NCBI GenBank assembly: GCA_021234155.1
Contig: JAJEKV010000027.1
Location: forward strand, 4,586,623 to 4,650,622
Length of the DNA: 64,000 nt
Direction: 5' to 3'
Source: Isoetes taiwanensis
Lineage: Eukaryota > Streptophyta > Lycopodiopsida > Isoetales > Isoetaceae
Part shown: positions 42,797-56,596 of the stretch, one piece after another
Layout of the letters: the number at the start of each line of letters is the position of its first letter
Position numbering within the stretch: the first letter of the stretch is position 1
Translations under genes and position numbers: made by a program
Notes under the pieces: model-generated
Databases searched by the model: none
What the model saw: the letters and a program-made list of their open reading frames with translations, nothing else
What the model was told of the DNA's origin: nothing

Positions 42797-45700
42797 TTAG
42801 AAGAGACGAAACCCTGTGGGAAACCGGGCAATGAGATATTTCTTTTCATATTCCACCCAATTTGTCCAATTAAGATCCTCCAGTATCAATCTTCGCAACT
42901 CATACAAGGATTTCGTTTTTGGATCATCCTGAATGAGATCATTTAACACCTGTCCATAACAAATAAGGGTCATGCTTAAAGGATGATGTGCAAAAAATGG
43001 CAAAGAGCCAGAGGGTACCTTCAATGCAGTCCCGTGCCTTCCATGACGCCTTTCCCTTTTCACAGTTAATAAACTATATTTTGATGATGATATGTCCACC
43101 CAATTCCTCAGCTCTGCATAATTCTCGTCAAACTGGTCATTTGATCCATTATGATGATATGTGTTATCCTGTATTCTGCAGGAGACATCCTCTTCCACCG
43201 GCTTTACGGACTCTTCATTGACAAATTCACTTTCAGTTACGGCTTTGGTTTCTGTTCTCTTCTGCATAAGAGATGAGAAAGTTCAATTAGACTGTATAAT
43301 TCAAACGTTATTTCATTGCTAGCATTGGTACTCCTAGTGCATGCTTTAAATTTTGCTATCTTATGATAACAATCTCTTACACGATCTTCTTGCTCGGCTA
43401 ATGCAAGTCCTTTTTGATAAAGAGCATCAGCAAGTGCGTCCCGTTGCATCTCCATATCTTTCCGTATCTGTCGTAAACTAATAATAAGTCTAAAATGTTT
43501 TCCATCAAGAGACAGTCCAATAGAATCTTACTGTAGTATCTGCATCCTCGGGCTCAGACTTCATTGAGAAGAACTTGGCTAGGTTATCTTTGTTGACAAT
43601 GGCAATTGTTGCATTGGCAACCTCAATTACCTGATTGACAACACTTTATTATCACAAATATACCACCATTAGATCCAGCTACTAACCTCATCATACTTTT
43701 CAGGATCCTTTGAAACCTTCTGCATGATGTCTACCAACAGGGGCAAATGTGTGGGGAACTCATCCTGAGAACAAAAAGCAGGTATGACGATGTGAGCTAA
43801 AATATGTAAGATGTCTCGGATTAATTCCCTAATAAACCAGATTTCAGATAGTAAACTGATACAGCATTGAATCAACTTTTACTTCCTCCCAAGCCATACT
43901 GGGCAGAATCAAACCCAGCACACAGTAGAGTAACAATATTAGTTACTTTATTCGTATTTCATAGATATAATTCTTATGTAGAATAATGAAGTGGAAGTCC
44001 ATAATGTCTACATATGATCTTTATAAATTGGTATCACATTCATGCTTCCAGCTCTTTATTGAAAAAAATGGAAGTCTAGTTTTAAAGTGATCTTATAGTT
44101 AAAAACTGAGACATGGCTTACCATTTTGCTCAACTAAAGATTAAATCACAGACATACTACCCAATATTTCTGCATAAACATAAGTCTTACTGAAACATTA
44201 TTCTATGCATGTATCAACTCTTCTGAAAATATAAGTGTAAGAAGAGAGTTTGCTGCAAGGAGTCACACAGCAATAGCATATGAACTGACAACAAATCTTA
44301 AAGCAGAGTGCCTGACCCTCAGTAACTTCGCATGCTTAAACCACTCCTTCCATTCTTCGTTGGAGGATCTCGGTAATATTGACAATATTTTGAGTTTTGC
44401 ATCTCGAACCTGCTTCAGAAAGCTTATCAGTGCCACGTTTCAAACATAAAAGATTCAAACAGAAACTCTGTATGACCTCATCTGCAAGTTTTTCGTGTGG
44501 GCTTCTTCTGTTCTCTGTTGTGTTGTTATCTTTTGGCGCTTCATCATTCTAAAGCAATATCAAAAAGTTTTCTGAGCGCAGTTAGAATCTACACTTCCCT
44601 TTGGGGGGCATTTCAGGGGTAAGTAGTTAGACAACCTTAGGCTGAGGTGGTATAACCAATGAAATGCTTGAATGCAGGGGATATCCCTTTGCATTCTTGT
44701 CCACTGAAACTTTCGCGTATGTTAACCTTCCCAACAACAATGATCCAATAGATGCATCCTGTCAGATAATCATTTCGATGAGCATTTCATTAAGAAAATT
44801 GTTAGCATATTTAAATTGTTAGCATATTTCAGTTGATTCACCTTAGGAAGCTTATCATCAGATGGAGAACAAATATATACAGGTCGGGTTTCTCTGGAAC
44901 ATTGGAAATCAAATATATAAAAAGCAGCAAGTATTTATCATCCAAGTAAAGAAAGACATTACCCAGCAGCAAGAGTAGTTGATTTAAAAACGTTGTTGCC
45001 AGTAACTGAGCCATCAAGTGTGGCATAGCAGCTAAGCTTTATAGTATTCTGTAATCATATTTTTTAAATCATTTAGAGGACATTTTTAACCCAACTTTCA
45101 ATGTCACTAATCTTAGACAGTATGGACTTTCGGAATTTGAAGTGTGAGCCACGTTCTCTTTTTTATTATGCAAAATGGCCTCATTGAATTCTCTTGAGTA
45201 GAAAACCTCCAGACAATATTTTCTACAGTACCCCATAGCATGCCTGTGAAGCCAACTCCTCAAGGACATAATCACCTTTGATGCAGCACTGACCATTACG
45301 CAGTGAGTTCTTCCATAACAGGGGGATACAAAGTCCATCCCCATCTTCACAGGGAAGTAAGGCTTACAATTTGCAGCACATAAACAGGCAATGTCGACTA
45401 AAACTCGTGACTTGCCTATATGCTTGCATCTGGTTTGCTTCCTCCCAGGAGAGCCTGAAATGCTCATGAAGTTGGGTTTGAGGGAACGAATAATGGATGG
45501 CCTATCAACGAATAATGCCAACCATTGTTTCCCTTGCATTATTACATGTCATTGTCTATCTTACACAGCGTACAGCAACTCATATACGCATGCCCCCATC
45601 CAATAACTGGCAAAGCTCGCAAGCATGGTGTACAGGCAAGACCACATTGTTTGAAGATAAATGTGAATGAACCTATCATTATGCTTATTACTTTTTGGAA

Positions 45701-48700
45701 ATCCAAAAGAATAGTCTGGAAAGATAGCTGCACCCCATGCAAGACCAATATTCGTCCAGCACCTTTAGCAACTGTTTGTATTGGACATGTTTAGGCTCAG
45801 CATCACTTGAAATCCATCTCTATGTTATTGTGGTCTTTTATTATTAGAATTCTATGTCTGAAAGGGATTGCTGATTCACTCCAATCCAGCTGGCATTCTG
45901 CTCTCAGCAGCCAAAGTAATTACAGAACACCTGAATTTCTAACAATAATTCCTAAGGACGGGTATCTGATCGCACGGTAACATGTTTGAGGCTACATATG
46001 ATCCTGCTATGGCAATTGAATTTTCTTTTGAATCGACAATGTACCACTAGATGCTTGTAAAAAATGTCCTAGAAATTTGAGAAAATAATGCTATTACCTT
46101 TTCCCCAAGAACTCTGTCAATGAATAAAACTGATTTCTTTAGCTTTTCTAAGTAGCTTATATTCTCATGCCTGCACAAATAAAACAAAATCACTAACCAC
46201 CTCCATAATTTAGATACCATGCACTTTGCAAATGTTTACCTTATAAGCAATCGGACTGTAAAGTCTCCTTTAGGAAGCTTTACTTTCTTCGGGTAAGCAT
46301 CCCCCATTGACAAGACTTGCTGTGGCATTAATTGAAAGACACATTTCGTAAAACAATTCTAAAAACGCTCCATAGGCGGTTTTCCTGGTATTTATTGACA
46401 TTAATATTGCATACCTTATTTGTGTCAATGATCATGTAAAATTGTGATTCAAATTCACTATCGTATATTCTATTGTTGAGGAGAGGAAACCTTGGGGTAA
46501 TATTACTGGCCTCTGATAATGAAAGCTTGTAGCTGCATCAAGCACAAATTATTTGTAAGCTCATAGCGAAGTATTGGGGAAGACTAGTTTAAAATGTATT
46601 GCTTCTGGTTATGACATTTAGAAATAATAGAAGTCAAAATTGGTCTGCTGAACAATCTTATGTTTCTAACTTCCAAGGTAAATTACAGGATTCTTCCTCT
46701 GAGAAGTATAGAGTAATGGTGATCAGGGAATTCACGTTGTGCATGTAAAGGAAAGGTTGGATCATGGTTAGTTGAGAGAATAATGGTATCATACTCAGGA
46801 AGTATAAAATGCAAGAACCAGCCAAAGAATTACATTAGACCATTCCCGTCAGAATTTTTTTACATGTATAATACACAGATAAGGTTCTTACCTTAGGATC
46901 AAACCATAAATCTGTCTCCCATTTGGTAACTTATCCCTTTCAGCAGATAATGGTTCAAGCTTAGATTCAGATGGGCGATAAGGTATCCGTATCTGTGGCA
47001 CGCTTATTATTTCAAATTTGCACAATGACAGACACCGTCTATTGGTGAAAATTTTGTGATATTTACCTTAGTGAACGTTGCTTCTGGACAGAGTGTCTCA
47101 CTTGATAGGGGTGCACTAACATCAATTCGAGTTGCGAAATTACCACCATTAAGGAAAACTTCCTTTTTACCCACAAGTCCATGGAATAAAATCTGGAGCA
47201 TAAAAGAAATTTGAAAACCATTCAACAAGGGTTGGACATGTAAGCAATGGAATTGCCATTATACCTTATTAACCTAGGAGTTTTAGCATACGTGTAATAC
47301 ATTCTGAGTAAGCTGACAGACAACTTATTACCTCTATTCCTGCACTTGCAGATCTTTCACTGCCACTACCACTAGACCAGAATTGTGCAATGGTTATCTC
47401 CATGGTTAAACCAGCTTTAACCCCAAAACTAAAACTTTGCGTTGATGGTGATGTAACCGTCAAAACTTTTCCCCATACATGTGGCCTAGTCATAGGTGAT
47501 AGCTGCAAATTCCATCTAAGTTAGATCCAAAGGTAGATTGCAATATTCATATGAATACTTAAGTACCTGAACAGCATTAATGAAAAACTTGCGAGGTGTG
47601 TCAAATCCCGTAAGTTTAAGCGTCGCTTCTACCCATGTTGCACCATGTGGCACAGCTAAAAATATTCTCTCAATGTGCCCTTTCCAACATGAAAAATAGA
47701 CATGAGAAACGGGGAAAAATTGTTCTTTTGATTATGTGCTAGTTAATCATAAACATCAATCACATATATTACCAGGAACAAACTGTATGTCAGAAAACAA
47801 AGCTAGTGGTGGTCTGTTGATGACTTCAATGGGTTTTGTAACAGTTATGGGTATTCTAAAAAGTGGCCCTCGCCAAGGATGGTTGCAGTCAATGCCAATG
47901 ACCTCTGCAAAATGGAGACCTGGCTTTAGACCTGCGGGGTCCACCACAATGCTGCAAAAAAAATAAGACTGATCATTAGCTGCAAGGATCGTTACACATA
48001 CAAAGAATCAACAACAGAACAAAGACATGAAATGACGGGCAAAGAATACAGTAAAGAACAAGAATAAATGCCAATAAGTGACAAGAACAAGAACAAATGC
48101 CTATAGTTGACACACTACATATTGCTGATGTGTCCATCGATAAAAATGGCAGTTACACATCTTGGAGCCTCTTATGTGAGTAATGTATTTTATCTCAATC
48201 TACCAACTGTTAATTTTGGCATCACAGAGATGGATTTTGCAGATGGGACTTGTGTTCCTGAAACATGCAGCATCAATGGTGGTGATGAACATCAGGTTAT
48301 TACATTGTTCACGATGAAATAATAATTATCGTTTTCATTGATGCCATTGAGCCATTTTGCCATTTCTTGCCTATCCATTTGACTCTTGGGCTGTCCTAGT
48401 GTGTATGCCATGAATTCATGTACACATTGTTGCATGGATCACCAATATTGGAAGTTATACTACCCCTGGGATACCATCATATGATTAACACAATTGTACC
48501 CGGTATTTTGTATCTTTTCCAATGTTAGAGCTACAGAAAACCACATAGTCAGTGAAAATCATTACTTGAAAGTGCGCCCATTTGTTGTGAGGAGAAGATA
48601 TTCTGGACATTTCACCCATGATTTATTTGTAGTCTTTATGCATATACGCTCCTCAAAAGGTATAAGAATGTCCAACTTATTGGTGTCTTCTTGAAATTTT

Positions 48701-51700
48701 GGTTGCACCTTCACATACCACTGCAGCAGGACGAAGAGAAAATACAGTAAAACATAATTTGCCTTGCAACCAGGTCGCTGAAATACATAATGAGCAATTT
48801 CATAATTCTCACTTACTTCACTTGTCTGTTGGCATTCATGTAAATCCCTTAAGTAGACTCCACGAATACTTGGTTCTGTGAAAGCACATTGTGATCTTAT
48901 GAACATTACTGTTTCTCTTGCCTAAGGGAAAAGAGAAGAGGAATCTTAATGACCACTTGATTACAAGGGAGGAGAGGCACAGCGGCAGAAGGGGGCTGGT
49001 AGGGAGGAAGATTACTGCTATTCATTGAACACCATAATTTTGCTCATTCTTTGGCCTTAAACATCAGAAGTGAACAACATCATCCCTCTACAAAGATAGC
49101 AATAGCTGGAAGACTGCTTGGGACGGCAAAAAATGCACTATCATTCTTGATCCTCTGAACCTGTTCTTGGTTCATGTACATAAGTTCTATTTTGACTCCA
49201 ACATAACAGAACACTTTTGCACCATGCTCCATCCTTTCCTTCCAGGCTATACTAAATCATGCTACTTTGTCAGGAAATACACGAATTATTACAAACCTCC
49301 ATTGCCGTTCCTGCTGAGTTGAACTGAATACCAAACTGGTGGCTTGTCTTTAGCCTTCTGAAGGTACTCATAGGCTCTGTCAATACGTGTAGGAAAAAAA
49401 TGTTAAATGCAAAAGAAAATTCTGATCGTCTTTCTTTTCAGGCAATATACTCACTTGTCAACTTGAAGGAGACCACGTCCAGTGGTCAATGCATCCTCAG
49501 GAGATTTATCGATACATAAAGCAGTATTTTCTAATGCTTTACGAACAATATAAGGGTTGACTGATCTTCCTTCTGCCTGCAAGCAGAAAGGTAGGTATCT
49601 CAGAAATTCATATGAGACTCTACCATACACATCCACTCACCTATGGCAATCCTTTCATGGATAAGAAGAAAAAACACTTTATTAATGCAATGATCATCTC
49701 ATGGCAGAGGATGGAAGGTGCGAGTCCGCTTTAGTTGAGGCAAATGCGGTATGCAATGAGATCTCTAAACCAAGTTATTACACACGGAGTGCCATCATCA
49801 CAGCCCATGAGGAAGGAACATGGAATCACAAGCAACCACTTTGACGGCTGCATTTGCAATGTATGGCAGTGTTAAGAGATGTTTTTTCTTCTTCAGATGC
49901 AAGCTGGCAGTTTTCAGACTTATCAATACATAAAGCAGTATTTTCTAATGCTTTGCAAAACCATGTAAGGGTTAACTGATCTTCCTTCTTTCTGCAAGCA
50001 GAAAGGTAGGTATCTCAGAAATTCAGATGAGACTCTACTGTTCACTATGGCAATCCTTTAGAAAAAACACTTTATTAATGCCATGAAAGATGGAAGGTGC
50101 CAGTCCACTTTATATGCCTTTACTAAAATCCAGTCCACTTTCGCATAGTGATAATGGACTTTGGAGCAGTCTCTGACATTTCTACTTTCACTCTATGACT
50201 TTAACAATGAAAGCAAATGGCCTTCAGAAATACGTGTTTGTATGTTTCCTTCAAATATAAAAACCTTCACCTTAAGTGAACTCAACACAAGGGCAATACC
50301 ACCACATGCACAAGGAGATGCCATTGACGTTCCATTCATCAACATTCTCCTCTGCAAGGTCCACTTTGGCACTGGCGCAACAGCTCCACCTGGAGCACTC
50401 AAGCAGACCCCAACATCCCCATCTGCAGCAGGTCCTCGACTAGACCTGTAACATGTCAACGTGCAACTGATTTCTGATGCAAAAGGAGAAGACAAGATTG
50501 TGCATTTAAGAGCATTAAAGATACAAATGTAAAGATTATTTCATAATATCTGAAAGAACCAAAAAGGGGAAAGGAAGGGGAACGGAGATAGAAAGCAAGA
50601 AAGAGTCCAGACCACAAAAGTACATCAATTCTTTATCATGTAAAAGCAATGTCTAGCTTTCAATGTGCGCAAAACTAGCAAGTAAATATAGACAAAAATG
50701 TAATAGAAGAACATGAGGCTTATTTATGCGTCTTCCACTGGGTCTAACAAATGATCTGATACCTTGTTTAAGCCAATGATCCCTGTTCTTCTTTCAAACT
50801 CCCTACAGAACTTAACGTTTTGGTAAAGTCCCTTTGACGAACACTAATTTTCTTTTCCTGTTATTCTGATCTACATTGATGAGGTGCAAAGAAAGAGGTC
50901 AGCAATTTGCTTTCATTCTCCTTTTATAGCTGATAATGACTTTATAGGCATATAAAGCTAGACCTCTCTGGTCACAGCTGCTGCACCATGGTTTAAAGAA
51001 CTGTCGAACCTTTCTCTTCATAATATGCATGCATGGAAAGAAAAATTATTCTTCAGCTTCCCCCATTTCGCATAGCTGGCATAATATTTGCTCCGGCCTT
51101 ATGCATGAACATCTAGATTGGTTGTATAAAGCAACCAACCATAGATAAGTTCAAAATATTTTTCCTTGTTGAACTCATTTAGTGGGTAGCTGCTCCTTGG
51201 CCTTAGGGATGTTCGATTTGTCTGCTACATGCATGTGCTTTAAAACATGTTGAACAAACACATTACCTCATCTCAGCTTAGCTTGGGAGCACGAAGATGG
51301 CATTGGAAGTTCCATCAAGCTGCCCATTCTGTTGAATTGAGATCTGAAAGACCCAGCCATCTTTACCTTTCAGCCAAACTTCAACAGGCTCTAATTGTTT
51401 TAGTTTTCTTTTTCCTCATTGTCTTAATCTCATTGTTTTAGTTTTCTTTTTCCTTTTTTATGCAATATCTCTAGGTGGCTGCAAATGCGCCCCTAGCTGG
51501 ACATGATTGATGTATATTTGGTCTCATAGACCCAAGCGGTCTCTCGTAGACGTTAATATAATCTTTCTTTCTTTCTAAATAGGTCAGGACTTTGAAATCC
51601 CCCATAGGTGAAATGCTAGGCATGTTAGCACCTGTAAGCAGGTTGTTTATTTCCATGTCAAGCAGGACTTTCAAGCTGTCTTAAATCTGCAACCAAGATA

Positions 51701-54700
51701 CTTTTGGATCTGAAAATCTTGGTGGACATGGTGGCATGTTTGTGTTAAAACGCTTTTGTATGCATTGATTCTTTTCTGACCAATTCTTCATTAATGGAAA
51801 ACTCAACTCTTTCATTCGCTGCTCCAGAGAAAGCCCTCCATGGCCTCCTGGAATCTCTTGCAGTGATAACTGTCAATCAAGGCTTTTCAGAAACTTTGAA
51901 GCAGAAACTTCAGCTAGATTTTTTAAAGAGACAAAGCCAGTTACAGCCTTCTTGCACATCACCAAACTAAGTTTACATATTATATCCATAATCCATATAC
52001 AAACTGCTTAAAATGCCACCCCAAGCTGCAACCATTAGGCATCAGATTTTGTTAGCGACATTTGAGGCAAGGATTTTTGCTCCTGATAGATAGAAGAGAT
52101 CTTTAAACAGTTTAAAACATTTCAGGTAAGAGGGTTTGAGAAATGCTAGATGCATGTTTTAGCTTCTGATGTCAAGGAAATTGACAAAATATATGTCAAG
52201 TATGTTACCATGTATATTGCAAACCTTCGGATGGAGGTTCTACCAATGAATGTGCAGCAGTGGCCATCGATGGTGAAACATAAGCTCCGATTCCTAGTAC
52301 ACTAGATGATGTTCCACCTGGGGCCCCAACTGTGCTGAGGGATGGACCCTCATTCCCGGCACTGCTAACAAATATCACGCCATGCTTATTGACTACCTAA
52401 CATGTTCCAATATCAGAATGTCAGCACAATAGTGAGAAACAACTAGAGCTTATATTCTTCTCTCACCTGATCTATCAATTCAACAATTCGGCCATAGTCA
52501 GGTGTCATAGTTGGCTCCCCATAGCTCATGTTGATCATATCACATTTGTTCTGTAACAACACAAAAGAAGTTACAGCCATGCTTTTGACATTTATTTCTA
52601 ATTATATTCTTAAGATGCACCTCAATAACTGCTATGAGTGCACGAATAAGACCAGTGCCTGTCTCCATAGATCCTAAACGTGAATCTCCAATTTTGCAAG
52701 AAATAATTTGTGCTCCAGGAGCAACTCCATTCAGTAGAGGCTCCTACAGAAAAAATTGTCAGAACTCGTGGAAAGTAATCCCCTGAACTCTAAATTTATG
52801 AGGAGTGAAACTAAGGAGTTTATGCACTGTCTGCATAATCCTCTCTTGGTCAATATTCCACCCAAATTGTTTTTGCAAAAAGAAGACAATGCAATGACCA
52901 CTGGGCAGGTTTTGTAGCCAGGTCAGGTTATCTGGATGTACTCAAGCGGAAAGACCTATCCTGTAAAACATGAGATTATCTGGAACAGACGCCGTTAGAG
53001 TTAATGAGTTCCTGTGCCGATGCTATTACCCTAACTTAATATTCACGTTGATTTTTCAAGTAACCTAGGAATTTGTATGATATAATCTGAATTTTGTACA
53101 CAAAAGTGAATGGTACAAATCAGATGTCTGGATCTAAACCTACAACATCAACATTGAACCAGATCCTTTGCATAAGAGTTGACCTCAGGATGGTATGCTG
53201 CAGTTATTCCAGCAACATGTGTTCCATGGGGTGAACAGTCAGTCACAATGCTCAAAACTTCCCCACTGTTATAAACATTGACTGCAAAACTACAGGCATC
53301 CATGTTTGTAAAGACTCCGTACTTATGTTCAGTCCTGAAAGAAGCATATAATTTGTTTATACTATTTAAATGTTACAAATATCAAGATGGTCAAAATTTT
53401 GCATTGTAAAAGCAGACCGCACCTAAAATTTGTCAAAGGTACAAAATCGGCAAGCTTTCCAGCATCATTTCTGTCTTCCATATCTTGAGTATCAAGAGCA
53501 GCACGCCAGACTTCTCCATCATGCCATACCACCGCATCTATCAGTGGACCTTTGTCATCATAGCTCTGGAAAAACACAATGCATGTTTGGCATCCAATGA
53601 GGAGGAAATAAAGTCAATATAAAAATGAATCACTTCATTCAGCTTCTGAAGGATGTTGACACGATTCTGAAGGTCTTCGCGGTGTCTTTTCAAAGAATAC
53701 TCTGTTGGCTTCGGGTTTTCCTGCCAAATGAATCATAATTGTATTTGATGAAAGGTCAAAATGACAGTCTGTAAGAACATTAACACAAAACTCATCTGAG
53801 AATAGGACCTCAACTGCTTACACACCATATCAAATAAATTAAGCTCTCTTAACGCATTGCTTACGAGCTCTCTCTGTTCTTCATCCCATTTTTTCTTCCT
53901 TTCTTTCTGATGACCATAACATTACATCAGAATTGAAGTGTTTATAAGCCTAATGTATTTGAAGATAGTTGAAATACCTTTAGCCGGGATGTAAGGGAAC
54001 CTGGAAAAAGTTCATGAACAAACTTGTATCCAACCCTCCATTCTCCTGTTGGATTTTTCCATTCTTTGTTAACTTGCAAGCAAGTGCCTGAAATTCAAGA
54101 CCCAAATCATGTCAGGCAGCTATTGTCCCGAAGACCACAGATGCTTGTTATGTCGCATCTGACACAGGACCTGATGCTCCAACAATGTTGCCATCTTCAT
54201 CTGCTTTCACCACCTTCGATGTATCAATGTCCCCACTTCCAGTACTGCATGAAAACCAGAAGCAAATGCACTAAAATTTAGAAAATTACAGAGAATTAGT
54301 TTATACTACAGAGGCATCGTTATCCGGTTCAAACGACAGTGGTGTAAATATCATTAACTCACCAGTCTATGATGTCAATTATTTTGGGTTTTCCATCAGT
54401 GGTCACTTGCAAGCCTGCCGCTGCAGGGTCCACGCCTGAATCTGCATTCAAAACGAGCATTATCCATAATCAGCTACAGATATATGGCAGTGCCACAGAT
54501 ACCACATAACATAAAAGCATATTGGCAGGTCCAGTTTCCCACTAATTCCCAATAACAGATTTCTAGCACAATTCTGCGCTGTATTTCTAGCAGATGATCA
54601 ATATACATAGGGAAAATATATGGTCATGAAAAATGGAACAAAACCAAGACATGGAATAAAGCAATCTATATCATATGATATGAAGCACTCTTTGCTACTA

Positions 54701-55672
54701 CCCCACCCCCCCAAACCCCCAAAAGGCAAAAAAAACACCCAATCAGTTCGTATTGATTGGTGTAACGTAGCTTTTTTCAGTTCTCTGATTTATAACATCC
54801 ATCTACCATATGTTGGGTTGGTAAACTGTACGTGCTTCGTGGCCAGGTTGACGTAAACTGTCTTGCCTAGTATATACTATAGGCTTTCAGTGTCTATTTG
54901 AGATTTCATATGGAAGGATTTTCCATTTTAAGAGCGATAACCAGCAGATTCTTTCCTTCTTGTTGACCTGAATAATCTAACTAGATACTTCTCCAGACAC
55001 TTAAAATTCAAGAACTGTCCACAGTATTATAACTCAATAGCACGATAAGAAAGCAATTAGCAGCCAGTCTGACAAAATATTAATATGATCAGATACTGGT
55101 CCTAAGACAAGGAAGTGCTGTCTGTCAGCTTGCTATTTAGCCCTTAGATTGCAGGTCCTTTACACCATGAGGAGAATGTAGTCTTAAAATGTCTCACTGA
55201 TATCCTAACCATGACATTGCTATCCTTGCTCGAAAGAGATAATTTTGGCATAATTAGGATTGTCTAACAAGAAATATGACATTTGAAGTGAAAACGTACC
55301 GAATATGGCAATCACAACACCTCTTCCATCAAATTCTGGATGATCTTCCAAAAATCTATCAGCGCCAATCTCCTTCTTGGGCATTAGAGCAGATAGAAAT
55401 ATATCAGAATCAGCAACAAGGTAGTCCCGTTCGAGGGATGCGTCATTAAACTCTGGCATTGCCCAAGGACTAGAGATTTCTTTGTCAGTACTAATCGGTT
55501 TGGCGCTGCAACGAGGTCTGGCGTCCACCTTATTCTGATTCCAACCCTGCGCATCCAAAACTTCCCTCTTCAATCCGCGGGTATGGAAGAGCAAAGAAGT
55601 TGGATTGCTAGCAGCGGCGGAGAGAATGGAAGAAGAAGAGGCTGAAACAGGATGGCACGCATATGTGGACAT
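42797..55672 (-). CDS. TPP2: Tripeptidyl-peptidase II, 34 exons, 1376 aa
   Basis: Giant cytosolic (partly plastid in plants) subtilisin-type exopeptidase removing N-terminal tripeptides downstream of the proteasome. Exons: 55672-55300, 54441-54363, 54244-54171, 54087-53978, 53906-53826, 53720-53634, 53565-53423, 53334-53184, 52743-52621, 52550-52467, 52396-52209, 50445-50271, 49576-49455, 49376-49297, 48875-48817, 48720-48566, 47951-47773, 47679-47567, 47502-47332, 47192-47067, 46992-46892, 46532-46415, 46319-46240, 46170-46098, 45048-44963, 44893-44842, 44758-44636, 44548-44477, 44409-44317, 43764-43687, 43630-43532, 43467-43381, 43261-43019, 42949-42797. All join in frame (4131 nt). Catalytic D125 (DSGVD), H352 (HGTHVAG), N450 (SAGNEGP) and S538 (NGTSMASP). 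The long D-to-H insert and the C-terminal half characteristic of TPP2 are present. Start: the Met at 55672, followed by a Ser-rich leader, is preferred over in-frame 55747 (1401 aa). Exon 3 uses an unusual donor, GTCCTG. Everything appears intact. Confidence 0.95.
45069..45539 (-). CDS. Unknown 156-aa ORF inside TPP2 intron 24
   Basis: This frame lies wholly in the intron between the exons at 46170-46098 and 45048-44963, on the gene's own strand. It has many Cys/His/Lys residues ([40 protein letters not shown]) and protein-like composition, but no recognised domain. It could be a fragment of an old insertion. It is not needed for the TPP2 frame. Confidence 0.25.
   Translation of the reverse strand: MQGKQWLALFVDRPSIIRSLKPNFMSISGSPGRKQTRCKHIGKSRVLVDIACLCAANCKPYFPVKMGMDFVSPCYGRTHCVMVSAASKVIMSLRSWLHRHAMGYCRKYCLEVFYSREFNEAILHNKKENVAHTSNSESPYCLRLVTLKVGLKMSSK
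49915..50125 (-). pseudogene. Duplicated, frameshifted copy of TPP2 exon 13 in intron 12
   Basis: DNA at 49915-50125 matches 49495-49735, covering most of exon 13 (with its AG acceptor and polypyrimidine tract) plus adjacent intron. The copy still encodes [10 protein letters not shown], but one extra base then shifts the frame to an early stop. Annotating it as an exon would break TPP2. Confidence 0.8.
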
Positions 55673-56590
55673 ATGGTCCGGCCAAAAAAACTTATACGTA
55701 CTAAGGTATACTTCCAACCTTCTAATATAATATATTGTAGAGGTCATTGCATTATTATCGTGTTCCCTTGTCTAAGTGTGGAGTATACGCCTAAAACTTA
55801 AACATGGCCAATTAAATAAAGAAGAGGAACAAGGTGCTGCGCACATAGGGTTGCCCTCCGGTAGCCCAAGAGTGTGTTTTCATATTTGTTTTGTCATCAT
55901 TCATTATTTTTCATTCCTTATCGGTTTTTTTCTCATCTTTGATGTTTGACCATTGATCTTTGGAATATTTTCCGTTCTGTGCCAAATCAATGGCCATTAA
56001 ATTTTTTGCCAGTAATTCGCCCGCCACTTCCAATGGTACAAACACCACACATAGTTAGAAGATTAAAAAAAAAAGAAGGTGAAGGCGTGCCTTTGCTGGC
56101 ATCGACTGCAGATGGCAACGCATCCGGAACCAGCCGGAACGCATGAAGCCGGACCAAGGCCATGAGATTCGGCCATAAGATTTGAAGCTCCAGGCCTTCG
56201 CCATGCTCCGGCTCCAATCTCTGCCCCAATCCGGCTACTCCGGCAAATCTACACCACATGTTATCTCTATTGTATCTATGGATGTATGGATGTGCTACCC
56301 TTCGAGGTAGTTCGATATATTGTTGCTAGTTCTGACGTTATTTATGCTTCCGTTGTTATAGGATCCCATGGGGGAAGGGCGCACAAGATACCTTCGTGTC
56401 CTCTTCCCGCACTAGGGTTACCCTGGGGTGCGGGATAGATGGAGGGCCCGTGCAGTTGAAGGACCGGATGGGGGATTTCCTACGGAGTGTACGGTCGGGC
56501 GCCATATATTTTGTAGGGAGTGTCAAGGCGTCCAGGCTCTTTTCAGGTTCAATGATCTAGAAACTTAAAACCTATAAAAGAAATAGTAAA
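55673..56590. other. TPP2 5' region and intergenic DNA
   Basis: The TPP2 promoter must lie here (to the right of 55672 on the minus strand), but no clear TATA box was identified. The stretch 56030-56260 is relatively G/C-rich with overlapping ORFs in opposite strands and no recognisable product. Confidence 0.35.
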
Positions 56591-56596
56591 CATACA

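Noticed and set aside
50161-50451. Plus-strand ORF over TPP2 exon 12
   Set aside because: Antisense to the catalytic-serine exon, which reads perfectly on the minus strand.
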